This document shows, piece after piece, positions 29,625 to 42,257 of a DNA stretch of 64,000 nt (position 1 is the stretch's first letter; every line of letters starts with the position of its first letter). A program made the position numbers and the translations under genes. The notes beneath the pieces were generated by a model. It did no database searches and had not been told where the DNA came from. It saw nothing but the letters and a program-made list of their open reading frames with translations. This DNA comes from Gonocerus acuteangulatus (lineage: Eukaryota > Arthropoda > Insecta > Hemiptera > Coreidae), in the NCBI GenBank assembly GCA_946811695.1, contig OX328123.1, positions 122,539,118 to 122,603,117 on the forward strand, in the 5' to 3' direction.

Positions 29625-31054
29625 CATGAGCTTCAAGTCAAAGAGGATTCTTGCAAAAAATACTTATCCATTTTTATCATAAAAATGTAAGTTATTTATT
29701 GATGACGTTTTGCCTCATAATATTTTTTGTATTCTGTCTTTTTAGATGGAAATCATTTGACAAAGTAGCTATTACAATAAGAAACATGGTGTAGCTTCCG
29801 AAATTGATTTATCTTAACCCTAAAATTTTTAGCATGCTTTTTAATTTGCACTACCAGGGTGTTGTACCTCTGACCACGACTTGGTGTTGTTCCTTTGACC
29901 AGGTCAAAGGTACAACACACCAGGTCAAAGGTACAACACACCTGAGTAATCTTTTCATAATTCAACTTTTATGTTCTTCTGCTACATATTTTTTAAAAAT
30001 ACTTAATATTGGTTGCTTCAATTGTTCAAAGAATTTAAAAAATAATAAATAAAATATTTTCAAACTGACTTCAATCAATCCTCAGTGTACCAGTTTAATC
30101 CTATCGCCCCTTATCGTTTCACTTGAAGTTGTAAGACCTCATCGAAAAGCTCAGGCAAGGAAAATGTCAAATAGGGGCCGGCCTAAAGGGATACTTCGTA
30201 TCCTGACAGATATTCCTTAAAAGCTAATTATTGAAGCTAAAAAAAAAAAACGAAATCGCCACCCTAAACGTAAGACACCACATACAAATAATCCCCTTCC
30301 TAAAAAAGTAGTAAATAAAAAAAAAATATTCTATCGCACAGTTCAGATTCAGATAATGACACCGAAAGTTGGTCAGGAGAAAGTGACGTTGATTCGTCTG
30401 ATAAATGTCGTGAGTTATGTCTATGACCAGTAAAAATTTGAAAAATATTATTTGGAAAAAAGAAATTTTATACTTGTTAAAAATAAAAGCAAAAAGACTA
30501 TTACATATTTACTCGCGGAGATTTGTGGTATTAAATGACCAATAACTAAGATCCAATATTTGAAAAAACAAACTTTAAGTGACAGGTTTACGAGAGAAGA
30601 TGAAAATTTGTATGATATTGATGTTGAAGACATTATGGCTAAACTTCCATACCCTACTATTGCTAGTGGATCTGCTTGACAGTTAAAATGTTTATCGATT
30701 GGGCTGGATTTTTCAACACATTAAGCATAACACAATATCAAAAATAGATTTTTTATTATGCTTACATCCTTGTCCTGTATTTATTAAACTTATAATTAAT
30801 TACAATATTACTGAATCCATTTTTTTTCTGCACTGCTGTGTTGTTATTACGTGGTCAGAGGTACAACACCCCGTGGTCAAAGGTACAACTACATGTTGTA
30901 CCTTTGACCACTGTACGATTATTTTTTAAAAAATTAATAAAAATGATAAGCAATAGAATACTAATTACAATGAAATAAAAAAAATGAATTTAGCTTTAAT
31001 ATTCAAACCGAAAAAAATTGAATTTTGCAAAGTGGTCAAAGGTACAACACCTTC

Positions 31055-31056
<2 letters not shown>
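29625..31056 (+). mobile_element. TigB copy 3, 5' internal region to right TIR
   Basis: Begins TTCAAGTCAAAGAGGATTCT, equivalent to position ~14976 of copy 1, and runs to the right TIR ending CTTCCC at 31056 next to (TA)n. It contains the subterminal palindrome (CCTTTGACCAGGTCAAAGG) with one extra tandem GGTCAAAGGTACAACACACC. It also carries coding remnants PEVVRPHRKAQARKMSN (with a frameshift nearby), an A-run, the acidic tail and EDENLYDIDVEDIMAKLP. The left TIR is missing. It serves as the uninterrupted reference for the insertion point in copy 1. Confidence 0.75.
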
Positions 31057-31117
<61 letters not shown>

Positions 31118-31160
31118 GACCATATATATATATATATATATTTATATATATTTGTATGAT
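31057..31160. repeat. (TA)n microsatellite, interrupted
   Basis: Long TA tract broken by AAAAAGACC and TTTATATATTTG, immediately right of the TigB TIR. Confidence 0.9.
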
Positions 31161-33644
31161 TCAAATTTTCTGGTGGTCTTACGATCTTTTCTTTTTTTTA
31201 AGGTATGAAATTTACATAAACGTTTTTCTTTTAGGTTCTTCAATCGTAATCTGACTCTTAACTTTATATTTTTTACAGTTCCTACAATATAGACATTTGT
31301 TAAAATTTTATTGATACAGAAATGTAGGAAATATTCTGTTATCCTTATTTGAGGAAAACTGTATTTCTGGCATATGATTATAATTGACAAAAATCCATGT
31401 TGTCCACACCTCACCCAATAAATATACATTCTAGTTACTTATCTGTTTTATTTATTTTTATGAAATTTTCTTAATTCCTTATTATGTCTTCTGACCTAGT
31501 TCACTTTTCATGATCACTAATATCCTGATTTTGTTATACTAGCTGAAAACCCGTGGTTCGTCAAGGCAGATAAGTAGTTATTTTATTGCCTTAAATAAAT
31601 ATATCACCGAAATTACCGCTACTACAGCATTATAGCACGCTTTGTTATTCATCAATTGATAAGTAATCAAAATGTAATGTTTCTTGATACTGGGGTGCTC
31701 CGGACCAGTGTCAAGAAACAGATAACCTAGAGATAACCCGTTACCTAAAGGTTACCCGTAACAGGAGTTTGCCCAGGTTAAAATTCGTTGTCGATAGTAA
31801 ATATACGTCAAAATTTATGGTACCAAGATGCCATTTGGAAACACCAATTATATTTGTGAGCTTTACCAAAAAGTTTTCTGGCTGGAGATGGTGATGGGTA
31901 AAGAGGCTGTGCAAGGGTACGGGATATTATTACCTCGGATGGACATCACCGAATAGCGTAAACTCTATGAGGGACAAAATCACAGTTAATTTTTAGTAAT
32001 TTAAGGTCTGCCATCATAGTTGAAATGAACCGCAAATAAAAATAATAATATGAAATAGATGCAGTACGGTAACAGCTGGACCTGTTATTGTCCTAGCAAC
32101 GCTGCCTAGGCGTGCATGCTCTCTTTAAAACCAACTAAAAATTCAAACCCCTCTAAAAATACTGAAAAATTTGAATATCGTAAAAAACTTCCTTAGCAAG
32201 TGTTTTCATCCTAAAGAGAGTGTCCATGCAAAATTTCAAATGGTTTGGCTAGGGCAATGATAGGTATTTTGTCGTATTTGACAAAAATATAGTCGATTTT
32301 GTCAATAAATATATTTACCACATACAGAATGTTACAAAAATAACTAAAAAATAATAATAATAAGTGGATTGGGCTTGGCGATGGTAAGTGAGTGAATGAG
32401 TGGTATTTGACAAATATATATATATTTTCAAGGAATAAATTCTATGCTGTTAAAACATTTAGCGAAGTTTTATAAGGTCTTATGAGTAAATGAAATCTGC
32501 CACAATTTAATTGATTATCATCATCTCTGATGGCCACTTGGAAAATAAACTTAGCTTTGAAAAGGCACAGCATGTGATAAAGCAGGAACCATTAAAGATA
32601 AAAAAGGAGCTATATCAAGGCGATAACCTCAGACCTTTGTGGTTTTATTTATGACTAAAAGCTCATGAGGTTTTTACTTCGCGATAGTAGGAGAGTTACC
32701 AAGTGACCTAAATACCAACATTCAGATACCAGGATGAGTATATTACATCGCATGTCAGTTGGCTTTTTATTTTACAAAAAACATCATTTGGTTTCATAGG
32801 GCTTGCATAAAATGAATCATATCTGTAATTGATTCAAATCAATTTTGAGGCATATTAAAATATAAAAATCACATCATATGAATAGGATTTGTAAAATAAA
32901 CCTTAAATAATGATAATTAATGTAATTGGCATTAATCATGCGAAATGCCCTCATTTGTGTAGAGCTTCGAAATCACCAAATGTTCTGTTACATACGTCGA
33001 TATATCGTCTATACAAAACCAAACTAACGAATATGAAAATCACCACTTTTCAAAGTGGAAAAGTATTTATTCATAACTTTTTTTTGGACAGTCAAATATT
33101 CGGCAGATTTGACCTTTTGATAGTGGAATACTTTCCCTTTAATAGAGTGAAGTCAGATTGAAGAATTTGCCGTATATAAGTCCAGCAGAAATTATTAAAG
33201 ATGGACAATGAAAGATGCATTTTTTCATATTCGTTAGTTTGCATTTGTATCGACGATATTACCTGTGTCATATCAGGACCTAGGAAGGGAAAGGGCGAAT
33301 CACGAATTCCGGATGTTGGGAAATCGAAGTCAAAGTTGTAGAACTGCTTTGGGATAGCAAAGGCAGGAATGTTTACTCTATGGAATGCTGATTCATAAAT
33401 ATTATTTAGGAAGTATGCAATTCAATGTTTTAAATATAACATTTACAAGTGATTTATGGGTAAAAAAATGCTAGGGGGGAGTTTCAGACCAGGGATACAA
33501 TCTTGAAATTGAAAATTGAATTTTTCATAGATGATGGTGCTATTCACTTTAACTTGAAACTGTGAGAGAACTAAAGGAGAGCCATTGAAACAAGGCGACG
33601 CATAGTATTACCTACGTTCCAAGGATGAAAAAATGGTCGAAAAT
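31161..33644. other. Repeat-like DNA without recognised genes
   Basis: At 31539 the phrase ACTAGCTGAAAACCCGTGGT resembles the ACTAGCTG.CCCG start of a very common invertebrate interspersed repeat. At 32220-32265, GTCCATGCAAAATTTCAAAT resembles element 3' tails of the 'CAAATTTCA' type. The rest shows nothing. TCAGGACCTAGGAAGGGAAA (33273) is the inverse of a phrase at 36505, on the other side of the Penelope-like element. Confidence 0.4.
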
Positions 33645-36078
33645 TCCCACAAGTGTTTTATTGGCAAAACGTTTTCAGGGACTAAGCCCCATTTTCAATG
33701 CCCTGTGACAAAATACAGTAATTAAAACAGGTTCAATTTAAAACAGATTAAAATAACAAAACAATAATAACAAAAAACAATCGTAAAACCTGAGACTACA
33801 TATTAAAATAACATAAAACCCCATTTTGTCCAATTATTTAAAAGTCAAGTCAATAAAAAGTTAAAACACACATTCAAACAATAAATAATAAATACTTTCA
33901 TTCTATCACACAAACACACATGCAGGAATAAATAAGTCTAAAATAGGATACAATGATATGAAAAACATATGAAAAAACTAGAGAGAAGGCTAAATACCCA
34001 CCATGCATTGGCTCTTATTCAGCCGAGCCTTGCTCCTAGACTGGCTTTGGAAAGCAGCGAGGGACTGTAGGGCTGCTGTTGAAACATGCTTCAACGTACC
34101 GCCGTCTCCTTTTACGTTAACATTCTTCTCCGAGACAGCATCAATTTTAATCCAAACCTTTTCTGCCATGTCCATCTTTCTTCCCTTCCTCAATGTCTCC
34201 AGTACTTCACAATCGAGGAAATCTGTGTCATGGTTTTCTTTAAGTACATGTTTCCTCATCTCCGAATCCTTTCTGGTCAAATGCTCGTTAATCCGTACTT
34301 TTAATTTTCTACCACTTTGACCAACATACGAAGACCCACAGGAAGTACATGACACTCGGTAGACTCCCGACTTGTCCAGCGGCTGGATGACATCCTTCGT
34401 TTTTGGTAGCCGGTTTTTCAAAGTTCCCCTGCTCCTATATGCTGTCTGCACCCCTACCTTTCTTAGCATCCGTCCAACTCTTTCCGATACTCGGCCAAGG
34501 TAAGGTATACTCAAAAAGTACCCCCCTTTTTTTATTAACTCCCCCTCCTGTTCCACTTCTGAATCCCGCTTAATCTTTTTCCTATAGCGCCTTTCCAAGA
34601 GCTTATCGACTAAATCACATTTATAACCGTTGGCTATAGCCAAATGCTTAATGTAATTTAATTCCCTGTTGAACTTCTCCTCTGACAAGGGAACATTCAA
34701 GAGTCGATCTATCATAAAGATTAGGCCCGAGACTTTATATTGTGGGTGATGGAAAGAGTCCGACGGGATGAGAAGATCGGTGGCTGTTGGTTTCCTATAA
34801 ATATCAAAAATATGGGTACCGCCATCTCTCCGTATCTCAACATCAAGGAAATTCAGTCCGCCTTCACTTTCCAACTCAAGGGTAAATTTTATTCTCTGGT
34901 GGCAGCTATTAATGTAATCGTGAAGGCCTTGTAAGTCATCCTGTGTGCCCGAAAAACTAACAATAATATCGTCAACATAGCGGCCCCAAAAATCAATAAA
35001 TTTTCGAAAAGGATTACGATCCGATAAAATAAATACATGCTCAAAATAATCCATAAATAATTCTGCCGCTAACGGGCTTAACGCTGACCCCATAATTAGA
35101 CCACTATCCAATTAATAAAAACAATCTTGAAATTTAAAATAGTTTTGTTTTAAACATAGCCTAAGTAAATTAATAAATTCTTGTGCGATGATAGGATTAA
35201 CCTTCCTGATTTTAAATAATAGTTCGCAAATGCGAATTACTTCATTGGGTGGTATATTTGAAAACATATCTTTAACATCAAACGATGCCAAAAGCCTATT
35301 TTCTGGATATGTAATATTTGAACTATTGATTTTTGATATTAATTCTGAGGTATTTTTTATTGAATATGAAGGACTAAAAACGGATAAACTGTTGAAAACA
35401 TGTACTAATTTTTTGGCTAATTTCTCAGTCGGCGAAGAATTAAAGGCAACAATAGGTCTCATGGGCATTCCTGGTTTATGGGTTTTGGGTAAACAGTATA
35501 ATAATGGAGGTAATGGGTTCATTTCATATAGATAATTCTTTTCTTCCGGGGTAAATAGTTGTTCGGTGCTCTTAAGTATAGATTTCACGTCGGAGTTATA
35601 TTTTTCAGTGGGATCAGTGGTGAGTTGCTTACAACCTAACTCGATAATTAAAGCGACAGATTTCTCGTCGTATACTTTTCTTGGTAAAATTACACAAGAT
35701 TTATTTTTATCAGCCTTCGTTATAACAAGGTCATTTTCTTTTAGTTTATTTTTTATGCTCTTTAAATATTTATTCTCACTATTATTTTTATTTTTATGAG
35801 GTTTCTTAATATCCTCACGAAGGAAATTGTCAATTTCGATACCGACTTTCCTCACTACCGGGTGATCGATCGGAATCGATTCAATAGCTGCCACCAACTG
35901 AACTAAATCACGTTCATTAGGAATAGTTTTTGGGCAATACTGAAGTCCCTTTTCCAATAACATGGATTCTTCAGGTTCCAAAGTTACATCACTTAAATTA
36001 ATTAATCTAGGAGTACAAGGGTAATTCCCCCCGTCAATGTTGTCATTTTCCACCATCCAGCATTCTCCAACAATTACC
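33645..36078 (-). mobile_element. Penelope-like element (PLE) with GIY-YIG endonuclease
   Basis: Minus-strand element consisting of an RT-GIY-YIG coding region (33990-36056) and a ~340-bp 3' region. The 3' region contains CATTGAAAATGGGGCTTAGT then CCCTGAAAACGTTTTGCC (33655-33710), with a short stem (GGG...CCC) followed by GAAAACG, of the hammerhead-derived type known from PLE termini. Short inverse phrases at 33273 and 36505 flank the locus. No long terminal repeat is obvious, so 5' truncation is likely. Confidence 0.8.
33990..36056 (-). pseudogene. PLE reverse transcriptase with GIY-YIG domain, one in-frame stop
   Basis: Two consecutive frames of 314 and 373 codons are in the same phase, separated only by TAA at 35112-35114. 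N-terminal half: LPKTHKPGMPMRPIVAFNSS and motif A LASFDVKDMFSNIPP. The stop lies between NYFKFQDCFY and LDSGLIMGSALSPLAAELF (motif B), where relatives normally have a coding residue. Motif C is RYVDDIIVSF (Y near residue 360), then LNFLDVEI and YRKPTATD. The C-terminal GIY-YIG endonuclease shows GVYRVSCTSCGSSYVGQSGR then LKVRINEHL. The total of 688 codons is somewhat short for the class, so the N-terminus may be missing; an upstream in-frame stop lies at 36078. Apart from the stop the protein looks well preserved, so inactivation is recent or the stop may be an error. Confidence 0.88.
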
Positions 36079-36179
36079 TACGTCTTTCTGACAAAAAAAA
36101 AAAAAAATCGATTTTCCAGATTTGCCGTTTCTCTTCCAAGGATTGGAGCAGTACATTTTTTTCTAGTTGCACTTGAACG

Positions 36180-36183
36180 ATAT

Positions 36184-36260
<77 letters not shown>
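36180..36260. repeat. (TA)n microsatellite
   Basis: TA tract with ACATA interruptions upstream of the PLE start. Confidence 0.9.
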
Positions 36261-36264
<4 letters not shown>

Positions 36265-37782
36265 GCTATGGCAGTTATATATGTATACTATCATTCCCGA
36301 TATGTAATGTGGTAAAAAAATAAGAAGAATTTCCAAAAATTATAAATATATGTAACCGCGCCAAATGATTCAATTGTTAGTCGCAGACAATTGAACCTAT
36401 AATATTAGAAACTCAATCAAAAGCGTTTAATGAATTATTATTACATCACAGTAACAATATTGCTCATTGTTAATGCACTTATAGTATATTTTTTCAGATT
36501 CGCCCTTTCTCTTCCAAGGTCCTGATATATATAATAGGGATTATTAAAGTGCCTACAAAAAGTATATTTCTTTAGTTGAAATGCTGTGTTTTTCAAAATA
36601 TCAAGGAAAACGCGATCTCGTAAATATGCTAATCATGTCGAGAATTCGGCTTGAAAAGCTGTATAAAGGAAAACAAGATGTTTCCTTGTATGGTTATCAT
36701 ACAAAGAAAGTTTGCAAGATTACTATGCAGTCTTAAAATGGGAGACTATGAAATGGAATGATCCTGTTTAATCATACCAATAATAATAACCATTTTTTTT
36801 CTGTAAATATGTAAATAATGTATTTTAGGTTAAGTCTTTATGTAAGAATTCTTTGTGCCATGGTCGTTGCATGTTATTTTGAACGAGGAAGGCCGATTGA
36901 TGTATAAAACAAACATAGAGGGTAGTGCTTATGACCTCAGCAGTCGATGTAACAAGGAGATAATAAATATACTATCAAATGGTAGGAACTTAACCAAGAG
37001 TCAGATCAAGGAAAAATAATGACTTTCCCGGGCGGTATTATTATCGTAGTGTTTTAACCAATCACCGTTATTAATTAATAATGAAAAATACAAAGAAAAA
37101 AAACGCTCCTGGGGACCGTCTTCGAAAAAAAATTGTTGTTTCGAATGGGTTAATCTCAGGTATAAACAATATTGTCAGGAGCTTAGTTTTCTATCGAACA
37201 ACTCAGTCAGAAGGCTACTCTCAGAAACAGAAGTTATTTTTTCAATCCATCTAAGATCATGTTACAACATGATGCTATGGAAAACACGTTTGAAAGAATA
37301 TATCTTATAAACGTAGAGCATGTAACAAATTAGCATTTTACGAAAGAGGTTTCCAAAATCCTTGCATGATTGGATTACATCCTGCTGTATGGGATTGTGT
37401 ATAAAATATAGCCCCAAGCTGCTCCAAACCAACAAATAAATATGCATTTTGAGTTAATGGGAGAGATACTTGCAAAGTAATACAATATAAATAAATTAAT
37501 AATGTTCTCTCGAGTGAAATCTATGTGCTGTATTTAATGTGACACCATCCATTCGGTATGAACGATCCTTCTGAAAGCCCAATAAACCATCACTAGTCGA
37601 CTGTCCAACATTCCTTTTCCCCCACCACTCCTGGTTACCCTCTCCATGCTCCAGTGGTCTAGTTATTTCCCAGATTTTCGATTTGTGGCTGTTATTAGCC
37701 TGCACTCAATATTGTCTCTCAGCGACACAAGCCCAGATATGACTCGTAGGGACGGCACGGTAAGAAATGGAATGCCGTATAT
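36261..37782. other. Unexplained region
   Basis: No supported gene. The phrase TTCGCCCTTTCTCTTCCAAG (36503) partly repeats TTGCCGTTTCTCTTCCAAGG at 36122. 37500-37780 is GC-richer without a recognisable product. Confidence 0.4.
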
Positions 37783-38759
37783 AAGGGGTTACTGGTAAAT
37801 CGACTCCCTTATTTCACGAGGTGATAGTTTTGGTCTGAACAAACAATTTTAAGCCCATATAGCCTTTATAAAAAAGTTACCCGTTTTCAATTTATTTAAT
37901 ATTTCATTTTTTTTAAAAAAAAGAAAAAAAAGTCACTGTTCCTTAGATTTAAGACTTTTTTTTTTTTTATTTCTAGCATTTCAGATGAAAGTTTTTGCTT
38001 TTTTTTATATTTAAGACATTAAGAATAAATTTAACAGGCACACAAAAAAAGTGGTAATTATTAAAGACGCCATACATATATTCTTATATATTTCGACACG
38101 GTGAATCCGCAGCCGGAGTCCGTTTCACCCTATCACGTCAGGCTTAAGAACATTTGAAGGTCAAATTTCGTATGAAGTCGTTAAAAAAGAAATTACTAAG
38201 GCTTCCATGGTTTTGAGGATCACTAAAGTCGAATTCGAGGTCTGTTTCAACACATCGCACAGTGATCAAAAATAAGAAAAATAAAGTTTGAAAAAAAATT
38301 TTTTGATGGTCAATATCAAAATTAGAACCTTAGAACAGAAAGAAAACATCAAAATTATAATATAAATACAAAGACTATAAGCTAAGGATTAACTGGAATT
38401 GTTGATAGAAATACAAATATTAAAACTGGTTCGGTTGGTAAATACTTACTTTGGCTGTTCCAATCATATTCCTTCAACATTTTCAGTCTTTTTTTTTTTT
38501 AACATGTTCAAGTGTCAGTCCTACGTGACTCATCGATTGACTAATCTTGGCCAACAGTGCAAAAATGGGTAATTTTTAGTGTTTTAAATATTTAATAAAT
38601 TCTCATCATTTTTTAAACTTTGGAAATGATTTACGTAAAATAACGGTTTTTCATACTCAACCATAAATAGTACATTGCTTCATGATTATTTCGATACCTA
38701 GTTTACCTGCTTTTGACTGCTTCTTACAGCGATTTTGTGGCTTTAGATTTCATAACCAA

Positions 38760-39250
38760 TGAAATCATTACGACGTCTGGCGCAGTAATGAACCAAACAC
38801 TAGATACGATGATTTATTTGATAGAATCGTGGAAGGATATACTTTATCTGAATGTTAGGATAAAGTTAAGGAGAATATAAGAAAATTGATTGGGATTGTT
38901 TTGCCTTGGATATTCAACATAATTGGGACCGCTGTTACAGGTTTTCAGGGAAATTGGAAAAAAAAATATGAAGATTGGCTGAATATAAACATTAAATTCC
39001 CGACGATGATTTTGAAATATGTACACGAGACAATTATCAACCAGACGAGATAATTACAACTTGTGGAAGACCACAAGTAAGTTTCTTGGAAGCACCATAC
39101 TCTACAAGAAAGAGACAAGTTGCGTAAATAGTAACGACGAAATCTCCGGACGAAATAGAGTTTTCCGTTAATATTACTTCTAAGGACATTCCAAGGAGAA
39201 AATGGGATTATTAATCGATACGCCAAAGCTTTCTTTAGGTTCTACTAAAG
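38760..39250 (+). pseudogene. Broken internal ORF of the long-TIR element
   Basis: Frame-shifting fragments read TRYDDLFDRIVEGYTLSE and then, after a gap, NYQPDEIITTCGRPQVSFLE, APYSTRKRQVA and SPDEIEFSVNITSKD. The middle part resembles a 'GRP...F...S..TKRRK' segment that I associate with proteins of arthropod and cnidarian mobile elements, but I cannot name the family. Stops and frameshifts are present, so it is not expressed as one protein. Confidence 0.35.
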
Positions 39251-40075
39251 ACGGTAAAACCGCCCGCACATTTGTTGGCAATCCAAAATTATGTACCAAA
39301 ATTACTGGACTCGAGATAACATTAATAATCAATTAGGGCACCTTTTTGAAAATGGGTTCTAGTGTAAATCAATTAATGTGCCGAAATTAACTGAATAAAT
39401 TGGTGAGACTTAAGAATTATATCTGAAGCATTATTCATGGTATTATATGCCAGTGACTTTCATGAACTGCTTCTTGTATTGATACAAATATGGATTTAAT
39501 GAAAATGCTTTTCCTCCCATCAGATCCGTATTTGTCAACTTTAAGTAAGATATGTAACAATTGAAATTTAAATAAATATCATTTAAGTAAAGTTAGCTCC
39601 ACAATCGAAAACAAAATTAAAGCAAAAATTTGATCATACTTAATTTGAATGATAGTATTTGTTTACAATCAGGCGATACTTAGAAGGAATAAGTGTTTTC
39701 ATTAGTAAAATGTCTGCATATAAAATTTTTATATGTAAATATTATACGTAAGTTACCATATACATGTAAGTTTATACTACAATAAATTATTTTCTTAAGT
39801 CGAAACTTCTTTTTTCTCCCATGTTCGAGTTTTTTAATAACAGAAAAAAATAATAACCCTAGTCTAGACAAAAATACGATTTTTGATTTCTTACCCCATG
39901 TACTCGCGACACTGTGCATCGGCGCAAAATCAAGGCAATTTTAAGGACAAATATGTTTATTTTGTAAGAAATGAATCTGCTGTCAAAATTCTTTGTCTTG
40001 CAAAATAGACGTATTTTTCCTTGAAATGAACTTAATTTTCCGCTGATGGAGTGAAACAGACCTCGGATTCGAATT

Positions 40076-40435
40076 CAGCTACCCTCAAAACCACGCCTTA
40101 CTTATTTCTTCGCAAACGATTTCATACTAACTTTCACCTTCAAATGCTCTTAAACCAGACGTGATGGGGTGACACGGACTCCGGATTTGGATTCAGCTAC
40201 CCTCAAAACCACGCCTTACTTATTTCTTCGCAAACGATTTCATACTAACTTTCACCTTCAAATGCTCTTAAACCAGACGTGATGGGGTGACACGGACTCC
40301 GGATTTGGATTCAGCTACCCTCAAAACCACGCCTTACTTATTTCTTCGCAAACGATTTCATACTAACTTTCACCTTCAAATGCTCTTAAACCAGACGTGA
40401 TGGGGTGACACGGACTCCGGATTTGGATTCAGCGT
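40076..40435. repeat. 118-bp tandem repeat, three identical units
   Basis: CAGCTACCCTCAAAACCACG starts at 40076, 40194 and 40312, with the next partial CAGC at 40430. The period is exactly 118 bp and I see no differences between the full units. Related single-copy sequence lies inverted at about 38095-38245. Confidence 0.95.
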
Positions 40436-40736
40436 GTCGAAATATATAAGAACATATGTATGGTGTCTTTGGAAATTACCATTTGTGTGTGTGAGTGTGT
40501 GTGTGTGTGTGTGTGTGCCGGTGCTATTAATTAAATGTAACCATCAACTTTTTACTGGACAACGGATGGTACGACCCAAGAACTAAAATTTCCATTAATT
40601 TTTTTTCTAAAACCTGTAACTTCGACTCTATATTTCTTAAAAAAATATATAATTAGCTATTTCCGCAAGTTATACGAAAAACATCTCTGTATATTAAGCA
40701 ATACAAAAAGGCATAATATTCACATAAAATGTTAAT

Positions 40737-41352
40737 AATCTTAGAAACTGGGGGACAGCCAAGCATTCCAACATCCACCGAATCCAAACATTCCAAACCA
40801 AAATCCTACGTACCATAGTTAATGCTCCTTATTATGTTTCGAATCGCACCCGCCATAATGACCTAAATATTCCTTTTGTCCAAGATATAATCCCTATCCG
40901 CTTCTCATCTTTCCATTGTAAATTGATTAATCATCCTAATCCTATAGCCCAATCCTTATCCAGCACCAATCATCCTTCCTCTCCACCCAGACGTCTTCAT
41001 AGGAAGTGGCCCCGGGATCTACTAAGGCAGTGAAGTGTCGTGAAGTGCTCAAAAGTCAGTGTGATTGTAATAATGATAATTGAGAGTGATATCGATGGAT
41101 ATCTTCTCTCCTCGTGATATCACAGGCCACGCCTCATTCGCCTCCAATCCTCCCTGCTAGTCGCAGAGTGTGGTTGGATGGCGTAAGGTAACTCCAGGTC
41201 ATCCTAGAATCCTTCCTAAAGGAAGGTATTCGGTTGACAACTGGTGGCACCTGTGGCGTGGTCAAGCTATAGCTATACCTATGTCAAATTACATAATACA
41301 TATACTGTAGATTGTAATATTTCTGTAAATAAATAAATAAAAATCTTAGAAA
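40737..41352 (+). mobile_element. Jockey LINE, severely 5'-truncated, with target duplication
   Basis: The insert 40748-41341 is flanked by a perfect 11-bp duplication AATCTTAGAAA (40737-40747 and 41342-41352). Coding remnant to the stop at 41031-41033: LWGTAKHSNIHRIQTFQTKI, VNAPYYVSNRTRHNDLNIPF and RRLHRKWPRDLLRQ, the same C-terminus as the copy at 20290-22121 but a distinct subfamily. It is followed by a ~300-bp 3' UTR and an (AAAT)n-type tail. A textbook target-primed insertion. Confidence 0.9.
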
Positions 41353-41735
41353 AACAGTTTGACAAACAGATTAGCGGGAGGAAATTAAGTTGCACACAAT
41401 AAAATTACCTTTATGTCATTGTTGAAGCATTATTTGCGGTTTGGCATAAAGGTGGAAAATGTTATTGCTTACACCATATTATTATTATATTACTATTGTG
41501 TCTTAAATACGATAATAACAATAAAAATAAAACCTTTCGGTTTAAATGCTAGAAAAAAGGATATCCAGAACTTAAGCAACAGTGACTCATTTTTAAAAGA
41601 GCTTAAAATGTTAAATACCTTGAAAACTTTTGGACATGGCAATATCAGCTTAAAATAGTTTGTTATGACCAAAACTATCACCTCGCCATGGATGTGGGCA
41701 GACTTACCAGTAATCCTATATAAGGCCCAAATGTT

Positions 41736-42257
41736 CTAACTTCGTCTGGCTAGAATCTCACCAACCATAGTCGGTAACAATTATGAGGCTCTCATGAAAA
41801 TAACATTGAAACGGTGAATTATTGTTCATGGAATGCACAATAATCCATAAGTGAAGGATTACTACCTGTAGTTACTCCAGTTTCCAAACAAAACAATGAT
41901 TTTTAATTGGAAAAATTACCAGCAATGGAGGCATTGGAAGTTGGGGATTCCAAACCCTGAAATTACTCAAAGCGTTTGGGCAGAAATCATTTATTTAAGA
42001 AGCCTTGGCGTGGATTGAGTGCTCAATTCATCTTATATTCAGCTCTTGAGAGAAACCAATTTACTAGGAAGAGCCGAACAGGTCTTAAATACACCTTACA
42101 AGATTAAGTTTACAAGTCTTAAAGTTCATCTTATTATTTGCACTTTGATTAGGGTTTAGATTTGGCAATTCGCATAAATTTAATTTCTACAATTTACCTT
42201 TTTTGGAAAAATTACACTTTTCTGTTCCCTTTTCAGCTAGCTAACAAAAGATTCGGA
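41736..42257. other. Unexplained region
   Basis: No recognised gene or repeat ends. Confidence 0.4.

Larger units (their letters stand above)
37783..41735. mobile_element. Unassigned long-TIR DNA transposon
   Basis: The left arm 37783-38250 is an inverted, diverged counterpart of 40030-40500 plus 41490-41735. Examples: GGTGATAGTTTTGGTCTGAA versus (reverse) GGTGATAGTTTTGGTCATAA; GTCACTGTTCCTTAG versus GTCACTGTTGCTTAAG; GACGCCATACATATATTCTT versus GACACCATACATATGTTCTT; CGACACGGTGAATCCG. The right arm is lengthened by a 118-bp triplication, (GT)n and a truncated Jockey insertion. The interior carries only a broken reading frame. TIRs of more than 400 bp exclude a simple MITE. Superfamily unknown. 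Confidence 0.6.
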
